A stretch of DNA of 64,000 nucleotides from Mercurialis annua. Lineage: Eukaryota; Streptophyta; Magnoliopsida; Malpighiales; Euphorbiaceae. The notes beneath the pieces are model-generated. The model worked only from the letters and a program-made list of their open reading frames with translations. It had not been told where the DNA came from and did no database searches. Within the stretch, counting starts at the first letter, position 1. Every line of letters starts with the position of its first letter. The DNA lies in assembly GCF_937616625.2 (NCBI RefSeq), contig NC_065575.1, forward strand, positions 34,099,001 through 34,163,000, read 5' to 3'. Positions 10,877 to 22,940 of the stretch are shown here, piece by piece. The translations under genes and the position numbers were made by a program.

Positions 10877-13800
10877 ATCTCCCACTTGCACTAGTGCCAT
10901 TGACAACTATATTTAAGCCCCATCTTCACAAGATGTAAATCCTAATGACTCTAAGTCATTGGCTATATTAGTGGGTCAACCATGTTATTGGCTGATGCTA
11001 TCTTTTAGAGAAACAATTTCTCTCTTTCCAACACTTTCTTTAGATAATATGATAATGCCTTTACTTATGTTCGGATAATTTGTGAGACCCGGTTTCTTTT
11101 GCTAGGGTAGTAGCACCATTGTTGTCGCAGAAAAGAGGAACTGTCGACTTTAATGGAAGAAAACCGTACTTAGTTCTGTTACGAACTAATTTATCCAAAC
11201 ACCTTTTATTACAACATCTCATGTCATAATATACTCGGCTTCTATAATAGAATCTGGAGTTGATTCTTGCTTAGAACACTTCTAGCTCACTACTCCTTTA
11301 TTATAGATAAATATGAATCGGGAAATAGACTCTCTATTATCCATATCTGATTATTAATCATAATCTGTAAAACGGTCTACTTAAAAATCTCGTTCTCCAT
11401 TTGTTAATATCATATCTTTAGTTCTATAAAAGTACTTAAAGATATCTTTAACAATCATCCAATGTTCTCAACATGGATTGGATTAAAACCGATTAGTCCC
11501 ATTAACCGCATAGACAATTTCTAGCTTTGTAAGTGGCAACACATACCTCAGACTACCAATTACCGAAGCCTATGGTACCTTTGCTAGATTCTTTCTTTCT
11601 TCAGAAGTTTCGGAAAACACTCCCTTTGAAAGAAGAATTTTATGCCTAACTAGTATCAATCCTCTCTTAGAATTTCCATATTGAACTCCTTCAATATCTT
11701 TTCTAAGAAGAGCCTTTTGGAGAAACCATTTATTCTCTTAGATCTATCTCTATAGAGTCTAATACTGAGAATTTAGGCTACCTCTCCGAGGTCTTTGATG
11801 GAGTACGTATTAGATAAACCAAAGTTTTACAAAAGTTAACATTCCGATATTATTATTTATTAGTAATAAGTTATCTACATGAAAGATCATGAAAGTGGGT
11901 CTGCTCCCACTAACCTTCTTGTAAACATTGGGTTTATCATCATTTTTAATAAATTCGTAACTTCTTACGGATTTATCAAGACGATGAAACTCGAAGCTTT
12001 CTTTCCATTCACTAGGGATCATTTTAGCTTACACTCCTTGGAACCTTCTTCGGATTCAAAATCCTCGACTTGTTCCATATAGATATACTCCTTAATTTAA
12101 CCATTAAGAAATGTGGTTCTTACATCCATATGTCCAACCACAAAATCTAAATGTGTAGCCTTGGTAAGAAAAATCTTGATGAATTTAAGCATGGCTACCA
12201 GCAATAAAGTGTATTCACAATACAACTTCTTGCCTCTAGCAAAACTCTTTTGCAACAAGCCTAGCATTAAAGGTATCCACCTTTCCATTAGTACCAATTT
12301 TACACTTGAAATCCATTTAAACCTTATTGGTATAATACCTTTGGATGGATCGAGCTCCTAAAATTTTGTTTCTTTATATGGAATCCATTTCAGATTTTAT
12401 TCCTTCAAACCAATTTTGAAGAATCTATATCACATATAGTTTCCTCATAAGTAGAGGGATCAACACTTGATGTTTTTCTCCATGACTAAACAACTCTTGT
12501 TTATCATGCGGGAAAACCATCTCTCTCCGGTGGACGAGATACTCTACTTAATCTTCGAGTTGTTAATGTAGATACATCTTTTACTAACTCCGGCTTTTAG
12601 TGGGTTCGATCAATCTTCATTGATTCATTATTTTGTTGGTAACTAGATGACTCCTCATCTATTCCTTTCTTAGTCTCTCTCTTGAACAAACACTTTATTT
12701 AGAAAGACTACCACCGATAAACAACGATTGTTTGTTAGGTTCGAATATAGAAACAATATCCTACTGTGTTTAGGATATCCAACATAACCTTTTCATGATT
12801 GATTTTGATTCCAAATTTATCGGATATCAGTTTTCTGATATGTTCCAAACACCCTCAAATCTTAACATAGTTAAGACTTGATTCCATACCATATCTCATA
12901 AGGTATCTATGGTGAAAATTTAGTTGAAATTTAATCTATAATTTTATTTGCGGTAAGAAATGCTTGACCCCATAACGAGATGGATAAGTCTGTATATAGC
13001 TCATTATTGATCATATCATTTCCCACAATGTACGATACGTCCTTCTTGACAGACGCACCATTCAACCATGGTGTTCCCAAGGAGTAAGTTGAAAAATAAT
13101 ACCACATTCCTTTTAGGAACATACCAAATTCTGTACTCAAGTATTCTTCCCTTTTCGATCACATCGTAAAGTATTAATATTTTTTCCAATTTGGTTTTCT
13201 ACTTCATTCTTGAAGTCATTTGAACATTTCAAAATCTTCATGTTTGTTTTTCATAAGACAAACTTAACTATATCGTGATAAATCATCGATGTAGAAAATG
13301 AAGTATAAGTATCTACCTTGGTCCGTTTCTTTAAACGTACCATATACATCACTATGTATGATCTCTTAAACGGCTTTAGCTCTACCTCTTTGTCCCACAA
13401 AGAATAATCAGGCCATGTTGCCTTTAAAATACGACTCACAAATCGGAAGAGATGCAAAATCTTGATTGCTCAAGAGTCTCATCCTATCTAACTTGTTATG
13501 TCTATATTTTGCAATATGTCCTAATTATAAGTGCCAAAGTTGTTTAGAAATTTGATAACTTATGGTATTAATTTCCAAAACATCTTTTGCATTAAACATC
13601 TTTATTCAAGTCATAAAGAATATTTTGTACATATCCATACCCAACTCCGTATTATCAAACATAATACTACAAACATCCTTTGTAAATAGAAAATAACCTA
13701 CCAAATTTGTCATACAAATTCAGATATGATATCTCTATATATATTAGGTGAGTACAACCTATGTTTATTTAAGAAAATTGAAGTTGATCCTATAGCTCTT

Positions 13801-15112
13801 GTCGCAACGCTTGCGTCTTTTTCTAGCTTTAAGATTACTTCATATTTTTCTTATCTTTCTCACTTTTACTAAATCCATGAAGGATAAACAAATATGAGAA
13901 TAAGCATTGGTATCCAATAACTAAGCTTTTAAATGAGCAATTGACATTGGAACATGAGATAGACACATACTTGATGGAATTGTCGTTCCTCTCGTCATTG
14001 CCCTTTAAGTATTCACAATACTTAATACAATTTCCATTTTAATGTCTTTCGGTTTGACAAAAGAAACAATTTCTTTTATTGACCGAACCGCCTTTCAAAT
14101 ATTCCAAATATTTCCGGCTATGAATTATACTGTCCTACATCTTAACAAACGAAAACACTTTTCTTTGTTAACCGATGTGCATTTCTTTTTCGCAATAGTC
14201 TTGGAGACATCTAAATATCTTAATCAATCAAAAAAATGGTTTTAAACCACTAGCCGATTACTATCGTGAATGTCACTTGAAAGGATTCTATTTAATCTTA
14301 TTATCCCTTAGACAGCAAAGATCTCTAATTAGTATTCATGTTATTTTATATATTTAACCATAATGATTTGGTCTTTATCAAAATGGCCTCCCACTATCTT
14401 TTTCGAATCCTATACTTCCAAAATAGGAAATGCGAATCTTTGTTGGAAAAGATTTCAAGCGGGTGATTGAATTCTTATATTCATTTATCTTTCCCTCAAG
14501 TACTTAATGCTATTCTTGGGATCAAAATGATATATAAGTGAACAACTACTTGTTCATCATATCTCATATGAGGTTCAATCATTTCCGGCTCCTAATGCTT
14601 TCACCCTCACGTACTTAATGCTATTCTTAGGTTTCCACATTAGTTAAGTTTAACCCATTGAATCAACTAAGATGTATCGATTTGAATAATATACGACTCA
14701 GGTATGCCTAATTGCCTTTCTCGCCGTATATTATATCGACTACATCCGTAACATCTCATGCTTAACAATAAACTCAACAACATCTCTTGACGATATCATC
14801 TCACCCCTATGTATCCAAAGCCGACAAGATGATAACTCAAAGTGTGTTAGTTTATTGCTCCAATGGAGAGCTATTGATAATCAATTTAATGATTAATCAA
14901 CATAAACTTAATCTTTTTACTTTTAGGAAGATTTCTTAGGGTTTTAAGTTATTCCGGTCTCACTAAGCACACAACACATTTTAGCATGCATCTCATACAT
15001 ATTAAAGCTAAAATGAATCATGCAATCACACAGGTATGATCATGGACTTCCTAGGTCTCATTCTTTAGCCACAAAAGAATGAGCAAACTATTACTTTTTC
15101 CGCATGTTTTGT
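10877..15112 (-). pseudogene. E3 internal region: gag(partial)-protease-integrase-RT, heavily decayed
   Basis: Reading from 15112 down, a degenerate zinc-knuckle region (KCFRLLRC-like) lies near 14100-14220 and a protease remnant (LDTNAYSHICLSFMDL) near 13870-13930. An integrase piece (DKEVELKPF...YIVMYMV) lies at 13251-13457 and another (PWLNGASVKKDV) at 12931-13140. RT pieces are MDVRTTFLNG at 12097-12297 and FMIFHVDNLLLI at 11810-12022, where the catalytic YVDD box reads HVDN. RNase H is hardly recognisable at 10890-11700. Every domain carries stops and frameshifts. Sequence from 14260 to 15112 is probably gag but was not recognised with confidence. Confidence 0.75.
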
Positions 15113-15608
15113 TGAACGCACAAAATTAGAACCTCGTGCGTGTTTATGCTGCTTTTTGGGTTATGAAATCGAACATAAAGGTTATAGATGTTGGGACCCT
15201 ATTTCCAAACGTCTGTGTATTTCTCGGCATGTCACTTTTGTGGAACATAAAATGTTTTCTACTGTATCTGAGTTTCAAATATCAATAAATACTCCACCTT
15301 ATTTTTGTGATTCTTCCGCTGACTTATTTCCTGAAATAAAAACTACCCATAATTAAAATGAGGATTCTCCTTTTTCTCCTAATGTTGTTATTGTAGGACA
15401 AACAGATAACCGACCTACTGCCTATCCTGCCGGATCTAACATGTTTGAGAATTCTACACTCTTAGAAACACACTCAAATGATCTTCCTCCTAGAATACGT
15501 CATCCACCATCTTATCTTCATGATTATCATTGTTATTTTGCAATTGTTACTTTACATGAACATTCCTCATATAAGAAAGCCAGTACTAATCCTATTTGAC
15601 AGCAAGCT

Positions 15609-16172
15609 ATGAAAGAAGAATCTCAAGCTTTAACAAAAACACAAACTTGGGACTTGGTTGATCTTCCGATTGATAAAGCCGTTGTGGGATGTAAATTGGT
15701 TTATAAGATCAAAACTCGTGTTGATGGATCAATAGAGCGGCATAAAGCTCGTTTGGTGGCTAAGGGCTTTACTCAAGGATATGGAATTGACTATGAAGAA
15801 ACCTTTGCTCCTGTAGCTCGTCTAACTTCTGTTCGAATCCTTATTGGTGTACTTGCAGTACAAAAAATGCCATTGTTCCAAATGGACGTTAAAAACGCTT
15901 TCCTTAATGGGGATCTCGCTGAAGAACTCTATATGAAATCCCCGCCAGGCTATGATCATCCACCTGGTAAAGTTTGTTATCTCCGTAAAGCCTTATATGG
16001 TCTTAAACAGGCTCCTCGTGTGTGGTTTTCCAAATTCAGTTCCACAATACACAAATTTGGATTCACATCTAGTTCGTATGATAACGCTTTGTTTCTTCGG
16101 AAAACGGATAAGGGATACACCTTTTTATTGTTATATGTGGATAACATGATTGTTACAGGAGATGATTTGTAG
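15609..16172 (+). pseudogene. E2 reverse transcriptase (copy 2 of the duplication)
   Basis: The encoded 187 residues are the same as those of the copy at 8318-8881, including the inactivating YVDNM box, so that change predates the duplication. It is orphaned: E3 interior lies upstream and the E3 LTR 34 bp downstream of its stop codon. Confidence 0.88.
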
Positions 16173-16205
16173 GGAATTACAGAGTTGAAGAATTTCTCAA
16201 CAAGC

Positions 16206-18145
16206 TGTTGGCGCAGCGGGACGCGAGGGTCCGAATCGTATATTTCAATTCAAAATCAAAATTCCAACAATCCGGATCCTAAAGTTGATCATATCAACAA
16301 CAAATGGATCGTCGTATCATTTAGTAATTAAAGCACGCATCTAGGAATCGTAAGAAGAATACCTATGTCGATTCTCCAACGATTCTTGTAGTCCCGAAAG
16401 TACGGCGACCTCAAGCTCGTCCACACGAGTATGCGTCCGATTGAATCCTCACTTTGATGTAATCCGCAAGAGTTCCTCTTGCCGAGCAGCCCTAAGCTTA
16501 AACTCTCGCCGGGATTACGTCCTTTCTCGGATGTATGAAAAACGTTGCCAAGTTTTTCCCATGATTGATGACTACTTGAACTCCTTCAAGTGCTTTCTCT
16601 CTCTACAACTTTGTAGTGAGATGTGTGTTGTATGTTAAATGAGCAAAGGCAACCTCTATTTATAGGGTAGAGTTTTGCTTAAGAATGCAACACCTCACAT
16701 GCTAGGTGTCACACACCAAGCAAAAGTGTTGCCACCATTCGACACCTCACATGCTAGGTGTCACACACCAAGCATAGGTGTTACCACTATCTGACACATC
16801 ACATGCTAGGTGTCACACATCAAGCATAGGTGTTGCCACCTTCTGACACGTCGGATGCTAGGTGTCACACACAGAGACATACATGACATCATCACGTGAC
16901 ATCATCGTGACATCATCACATGACATCATCGTGACATCATCACATTAACTTGGATAAAATACAATTAGGTGCCTACTAATTTATAACTCTTACAAATTAG
17001 TCCCTAATTTATACTTGTTTTTCATCTTAGATTAATTTCCGAGATATGCTAGTATCTATATGAAATCGATCTCTCGTAAACTCAATCGGTTGCACACCCT
17101 ATTGTGTGTGACTAACTAGGTTCACATCTATATGGCAACGAGAGTCATAAGAAACGTCTTTCTTATATTAAATAATTAAATCCCATTATTTATTAATCCT
17201 CGTAGATCGTCAGTGACCTCTAGCAACATATCACGACCCCCAAATAGATATGAATTGTTTCGATGCATTCTTTATGAACCAATGTTCATAATTACCGTAC
17301 ACTCAAAATTCCTTTCATCTTAGATTCCAATCTCGACTAGTGTCACGGTTAAGTCAAACACTGTTTGTCTTGATCATATGACCTCATCTCTCAATTCTAA
17401 TTCTTGATAAATATGACTTCCACTGGAAACAACTTTCTAAGTAAGTCATATACACCTGCGCAGGTTTTATCATCCATCAAGAACAATTCGAGATAGCATA
17501 GAATCTTGTCTCCGTTCATCCAGAGTGATGAATCCTTTCTAGGTTAAACCCCTATCTCCATATACAACTAATTAGAGCCAACACATCCCGCGGCCCTAGC
17601 TCATGAAAGATCTAGGGTTAAGGAGTATAAAACTCTAATCACCTATATACAAGATAGTGTCATCGCAAGTCAAAGGACATATGTACAATTATGAACTAGA
17701 TGACATTAAATTGACTTTGATGAATTACCATGAATAAGTCATCTAGCGTCACTTGTTCGACTCACTCAACACCTTGAGTGTCCACATGTTTATTCTGATC
17801 CCCATCAAGTAGTATGAGACTCACTACTTCCTATAATTAGTAACTCTTTACTAATCAGGAGAATAAACAGAGGTGACGATCTTTCCGGGATAATGCGATG
17901 CCCTTATTCGCAGGACCCCATTGATCGTGAACGGTTATTTAGATCACTTGTATAATAGAACCTGTCACTCATATTCTTAACACCTTAAGAATAGATTCTA
18001 TCACAATGTGATAAGGATAATATGTAATAAATAAACACTTAGTTGATGAGACACTTAGTTCAAATAAAACATATATATCATTTCCAATGGGATTAGTTCT
18101 TCAAATATACACGATTAAATGGCCCTAGGGCACATACTACTAACA
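16206..18145 (-). repeat. Second LTR of E3 (minus orientation)
   Basis: 1940 bp, beginning TGTTGGCGCAGCGG and ending ACATACTACTAACA on the plus strand. CAAGC abuts both of its sides (16201-16205 and 18146-18150), as expected for a solo LTR at the original insertion site. It differs from the first LTR by scattered substitutions and one fewer short tandem unit. Confidence 0.9.
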
Positions 18146-18965
18146 CAAGCAGTTCGAAATGAAAGATCTTGGTCGTTTAATTTAGTTTCTTGGGATTGAA
18201 GTTTCATTTCACACTTCAGGCTATTCCTTGTCTTAAGGAAAATATGTAACCGATCTCTTAGCTCGTGCCAATTTGACAGATAATAAGATTTGCAATACTC
18301 CTCTTGAAGCTAATATCAAGCTTTGACCAACATATGGCACACTTTTGGATGATCCAACTCTTTATAGACAATTGGTTGGAAGCCTTATTTATCTCAACGC
18401 TACTCGTCCAGACATAGCTTATGATGTTTATATGGTTAGCCAGTTCATGGCTGCCTCCCGCACTTCTCATTTCAGTGCAGTTTTTTGAATTCTTCGTTAC
18501 ATCAAGGGTACTTTGTTTCATGGCCTTCACTATTCTTCGCAATCCTCACTCATATTGCGTGCATTCTCAAACGCCGATTGGACAGGCGATCCTACGGATA
18601 GAAGATCTACGACTAGCTACTATTTTGTTTTGGGAGGTTCTCTCATATCTTGGCGGAGTAAAAAGGAAACAGTAGTTTCCCGCTCAAGTACAGAGGCAGA
18701 ATATAGGGCCCTTGCTGACATAACTTCAAAATTTTGTTGGTTGTGATGGTTGTTATATGACATGGGAGTTTCACAATCTAATGCCACAAATATCATGAGC
18801 GTACCAAACATATTAAAATTGATTGTCATTTCATCCGGCATCATCTCATGGATGGCACTCTTCAACTCTCTTATAGGTCTTCTATTGATCAGACAGCTGA
18901 TACTTTTACCAAAGCTCACCCACCTGGTCGCTTTCATGACTTATCTTGGAAACTCAATTAAGCTC
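18146..18965 (+). pseudogene. E2 RT C terminus and RNase H
   Basis: Directly after the E3 target duplication the frame reads QFEMKDLGRL, then FLGIEVSFHTSGYSLS, then [20 protein letters not shown]: the last third of copia RT. RNase H follows with FSNADWTGDPTDRRSTTSYY and SRSSTEAEYRALA. Stops interrupt it at several points (after RL, after YSLS, after SAVF, after KFCWL). The ending TADTFTKAHPPGRFHDL is the usual copia C terminus. Confidence 0.85.
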
Positions 18966-19008
18966 ATTTTCTTCCACCTTGAGTTTGAGTGGGTGGGGGG
19001 GGGGGGGG

Positions 19009-19235
19009 GTTTGATTATATTAGTCAACAATCTTCTCCAAGATTGTTGTGATTTGTTTATATTCTTGACCCACAATTAGAGGGGCTGATTTTAGGAGATT
19101 GATTTAGTCATTATTTATTTCTGTTTCCAGCTCTTTACTTTCTGTATATATAAAAACCTGTATCAAAACTTGTAACAATGAAGTAATATATAAATCTAAT
19201 ATTCTTCTTTTCATATTACTCTTTATCCTTCAACA
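19009..19235 (+). repeat. 3' LTR of E2 with G-rich polypurine tract upstream
   Basis: Near-identical to 5428-5654 but with the first bases altered (TTTGATT instead of TGTTAGATT). A purine run ending in a G homopolymer (about 18986-19009) sits where the polypurine tract belongs and has probably expanded into the LTR start. Confidence 0.85.
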
Positions 19236-19309
19236 TAACTATTTTTTGTTTGTCTTCTACTTTGGTGGTTGAGCTAACATAATCATCATATTATACGAGA
19301 TTAATTTAT

Positions 19310-19588
19310 TTATATATACATATGTATACATATATATATATACATATGTATACATGTATATACATATGTATACATGTATATACATATGTATACATGTATA
19401 TACATATGTATACATGTATATATGTATACATATATGTATATGTACATATGTATATGTACATATACATATTATACATATGTATATATACATATATGTACAT
19501 ATATATATGTATACTGTATATGTATATATATATATGTATATATACATATATGTATATATACATATATGTATATATATATACATATATG

Positions 19589-19637
<49 letters not shown>
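19310..19637. repeat. Compound TA/TATG/TACA microsatellite
   Basis: About 330 bp of alternating purine-pyrimidine repeats (TATGTATACATG-type units, then (TA)n). It is self-complementary and open in several frames on both strands, but those frames encode only repeated M/Y/I/C/T and are not genes. Confidence 0.95.
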
Positions 19638-19641
<4 letters not shown>

Positions 19642-19879
19642 TATTATTTTTTAATTAAGAAAAAAAATTGACCCCATCCACATCTAAGTTTATTATCAAA
19701 TTCATTAAAATAAAGAGTTTGACAATTTTAGAATTGAGATACTCTTAGTTGAATTAAAGTAAAATGATAAAAAAATTATAATTTGTCAAATTTATGCACA
19801 CATGAACAAATCACCAAAAATTATTATTTAATTCTAAGAAATATTTCTCAATAAACTCAACAAAGTTTTAAATAAATAC

Positions 19880-19940
19880 TTGCAATTGCTTGTGAATAAC
19901 CTACGAGAACTCCTCCAAGTAAAACTATGGAAATGTAATT
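19880..19940 (-). pseudogene. Exon 2 relic of STP-like gene (copy A)
   Basis: The minus strand reads VLLGGVLVGYSQAIA, closely matching exon 2 of the gene at 27983-28059 (ALLGGVLVGYSTTIA), the first membrane helix region of STP proteins. The splice donor GTATTT is kept. Exons 3-5 are absent from this copy. Confidence 0.75.
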
Positions 19941-20466
19941 CAGATAAGGACTATCTGAATGCTTAGTTCATAGGCTGTGTAACAGCCTATGTAAACGATT
20001 AGCGACAATCTCAGGAAGTGACTTCCGGACCGATTGTAGACGCTTTCGGGTTTCAACACAACACGAAGTACAAGTGAGAGTTGTAAAGGATGTTGTGAAC
20101 TATACAAATATCAATTTTGTATAATGAACAAACGCTTTTAAATATGCAATTTGGACAGTAAAAGCTAGTTAGGACAACAGATTGTGGACAAAATCAGGGT
20201 AACTTGAAGTCATAAGTTACTTAATTGGATTGGTTTAATCAATTATAGTTTTGATTAGTACCAAAGGTTTTGGAAAAAGTTTAAAGTTGGGGTTAAGGAT
20301 GATACGACCCGTATGATGGTAAAGGATGAAGGACGAGTAAGGATCGACAAGTATCAACGCTATTATCATGAGAAAATAGCATCTATATTCAATAAACAAA
20401 TATAATATGAATATTAATTAACTCGTGAATAAAAAGTAATATAAAATATAAATATAGAAACTATAT

Positions 20467-21266
20467 TACGGATGTACATGGTTCGATTTTGTTTGCAAAA
20501 GACTAAAACCGAACCAAACAACCTTTTAAAAATTAAAATTTACTAGTTTAGTTTATGGCTATTTCAGTTCGATGAAATAAAATTTCGGTTCAGTTCGATT
20601 ATTTCACTCTTTATAACTAATCTTTTACTAACAATAAAAATCATTAGTGATGAGTTGTAATTTTTTAATAAATAATAAATTTATTTTTTAATTAGGTTTA
20701 ATCACCCAAAGATATGCTATCTTTTTTTTTTTATGGACTTAGCTTTAAAATTTTCAATTTTAGCCTAGTGTTCAATTTTCACTTCCAATTATAACCATTT
20801 ATCCAAATTAGAGTGAAAAAAATTCAAATATATCATTTAAATCACTTCATATTTTTCTAATTTGCATTTTTATCATAATTAATTTTAAAAATGAAGTAAT
20901 ATGAGAGGCTTATTTGAACGTTTTTCACTCCAATATAAACAAATGACTCTAATTGAAAGTCAAAATTGAAAAATGAACCAAAATTTAAAATTTTAAAAGG
21001 TGAGACCATAAGCAAAAAAAAATAAAAAATGTGGGGTATTTATAAGTGATTAGGCTTTTAATTATATATCATATAATCAAAAAATGAAAGTTCGTTTTTC
21101 GGTTTCGTTCAATATAAGGCCCTAAAACAAAATTAGAACCGAAAACGGGAATATTTATAAGTCGTAAACCAAATCAGGCCATATTAATCATTTTAACTAA
21201 TTCACTCTCAATTCCGGTCCGATTCAGTTAAATTTTGCGGTTTAGTTCGGTTTTTGTTCATCCCTA
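20467..21266. mobile_element. hAT-type non-autonomous element (copy A)
   Basis: 800 bp with ends TACGGATG...CATCCCTA and an exact 8-bp target duplication AACTATAT (20459-20466 and 21267-21274), as for hAT elements. The subterminal regions carry many AACCGAAC/GTTCGGTT motifs. No transposase frame. The same insertion is present at the matching site in copy B. Confidence 0.85.
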
Positions 21267-21326
21267 AACTATATGTATGCTTAATTTAGGTGGAATTACA
21301 ACTTGCAAAATGATGTAATTTTATAC

Positions 21327-21535
21327 CTCCAGCGGGCTTTACAAATTACATGATATGTATCCTCTATCTCCAACGTATCCATGGCAATTTATACTTGATT
21401 ATCCTCTATGATCTCTTCAATTTCTGTCACAGAAATATGTGTTTCTTCGACTTGAATTTCTTCTGTAGCAATGATCTCTTGCTCAGTGGCATAGTTGTGA
21501 TTCCACCATGCAGTTAATCAACTTGGTAACTCAGA
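21327..21535 (-). pseudogene. Exon 1 relic of STP-like gene (copy A)
   Basis: The minus strand reads NHNYATEQEIIATEEIQVEE, then THISVTEIEEIIEDNQV, a stop, then IAMDTLEIEDTYHVICKARW and the donor GTATAAAATT. It matches exon 1 of the copy B gene but has the stop TAA where copy B has GAA, so it is dead. It keeps upstream acidic sequence (ATEQEIIATEE) that copy B has lost. Confidence 0.75.
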
Positions 21536-22045
21536 AATTGTGTCTGTAACAACTTAAAATATTAATTTATTAAATTTTCTGTATTCCATATGATTGATAA
21601 ATTTCAGTACACAAAAATAATTGCTTATCATTAATAGTATAATTTGAATTAAGTTATGTATTTTTAGACATAATAATTTAATAAAAAAATATTTTATATA
21701 TTAAAAATTCATAAAATTTAAAACTTCACGAATTTAATTAAAAAATATTTTTTTGATGACAATTTTTCTGATAAAAATATTAAGTAAAGTTTTTATATAA
21801 ATTTAAAACTAGCAAAGATTATTTATTGATAGTAAACTTTATAAATTAAAAAAGTATTTTATTGTAATTGGAAAGATAATGAAAATTAATAAGTGTTTTA
21901 CTTAAATTTGAAATTCATAAGAATATTCATTTTGGTATAAATAATTTATTTAAATTGTGAAAGTAATAAAAATTATTTATTAATAATAGTTTTTAAAAAT
22001 TAATTAAGTATTTAATTAAAGATAAAAATTCATAAAAGAATCTTG

Positions 22046-22048
<3 letters not shown>

Positions 22049-22104
<56 letters not shown>
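22049..22104. repeat. (TA)n microsatellite
   Basis: About 28 uninterrupted TA dinucleotides at the right edge of duplication copy A. Confidence 0.97.
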
Positions 22105-22107
<3 letters not shown>

Positions 22108-22462
22108 GATAAGCAAAAAATTTCCGCGCTTGTACACTTTCGTTATCCATTCGAGAATCGCTTGTAGTTTGCCCTCGAACATTTACTGTTGTTACAGAGT
22201 TCTGATCTGAGTATACTTACATTTAAAATAAACATGTTTGAAAACATTTCAATTATCTTTGAAATACTTTCAAAGAAAACGGTTCATTTAAAAAGATTCA
22301 CTTTAAATCTTTAAACATCTGTATAATTGTGCTCTAGGGTTATGACGTCTCTTATCTTCAAAGAGTTGCCACAACTCACATTTTCATCTGAGCAGATGCA
22401 CGTGATGCATGTCCTATTGATGCATGTATTAATGATGTATTTCTATCAATGTCATGACACTC

Positions 22463-22496
<34 letters not shown>

Positions 22497-22940
22497 CTCG
22501 AGTCTAGGCACAATTATGCTTTCAAATTATTTAAATAAATAACCTTAACAGATTATAAATATTAAGTTTTGTAAGTTCTCTAGACCTTAAACTCAGTATC
22601 AAGTAAAGTTCTTCCACAAATACTCCACTTCTTTGAATCATCGTTTCTTCTGTCAATCATTACTTACTACTACTGTCGAATAACTTCGACAGCGTTGCCA
22701 CGTTATACTAAGCTTAATACTCAAGCCTCCTTATCAAGTCATTTAACAATAATCGTCTATATCGTACACACGCGTATATCGCAGACTTATATCTTCGACA
22801 AGAAGGCTGGAACATTAGAAAACAGAAGAATACGTGCAAAAGACATGTCTTTAATCCTATGTGTTGCAGTAGTTCCTATGAATAACCCTAAAACATTTAA
22901 CACATAACAAGTATAGCAATGGAACTCTTGGACTATATTA
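22105..22940. other. Probable interior remnant of a minus-strand LTR element
   Basis: It lies next to a minus-strand primer-binding site (22941-22952), so it should be the leader or interior of that element. I found no gag or pol homology. The (GT)n tract lies within. Confidence 0.35.
22463..22489. repeat. (GT)n microsatellite
   Basis: About 13 GT dinucleotides followed by a short (TA) run. Confidence 0.95.

Larger units (their letters stand above)
8915..18145 (-). mobile_element. Ty1/copia retrotransposon E3, nested in E2
   Basis: Two long repeats (8915-10876 and 16206-18145) have TG...CA ends and are flanked by the 5-bp target duplication CAAGC at 8910-8914 and 18146-18150, which also joins the split E2 RT cleanly. 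A minus-strand polypurine tract (CAAGTGGGAGAT, 10877-10888) precedes the lower LTR, fixing orientation. The interior keeps RT, integrase, protease and part of gag. The primer-binding site and gag N terminus expected left of 16206 are missing; a second copy of E2 RT (15113-16205) stands there instead. Confidence 0.9.
15113..18145. repeat. Copy 2 of duplicated E2/E3 junction block
   Basis: This repeats 7822-10876. At its left edge E3 interior sequence passes into E2 integrase sequence at TGAACGCAC, with no transposon end. Its right edge is the true E3 insertion border, where the CAAGC duplication and E2 RT continue. Confidence 0.92.
5428..19235 (+). mobile_element. Ty1/copia retrotransposon E2, split by element E3
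   Basis: The 5' LTR (5428-5654) and 3' LTR (about 19009-19235) are near-identical over most of their length and flank gag, protease, integrase, RT and RNase H remnants in copia order on the plus strand. The 13.8-kb span is inflated by E3, which sits in the RT at 8915-18145, and by an internal duplication. The flanks TTAGT and TAACT do not form a target duplication, so one end has been altered. The coding region is riddled with stops. Confidence 0.9.
19700..22048. repeat. Segmental duplication copy A (relic of the STP-like gene 5' region)
   Basis: Corresponds to 27880-30440 in the same orientation. Matching parts are the exon 2 relic near 19880, a hAT element at the same site, the exon 1 relic near 21327-21535, and about 450 bp upstream of it (21560-22000 against 30086-30440). 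Copy A alone has about 450 bp of unmatched DNA at 19940-20390. It ends at a (TA)n tract. Confidence 0.85.

Noticed and set aside
5423..19240. A 5-bp target duplication for E2
   Set aside because: The flanks TTAGT and TAACT do not match, and the start of the 3' LTR has been altered next to the G run.
19257..19671. Several overlapping ORFs of 94-110 codons rich in Y, I, M and C
   Set aside because: They are translations of the TA/TATG microsatellite, open on both strands because the repeat lacks stops in several frames.
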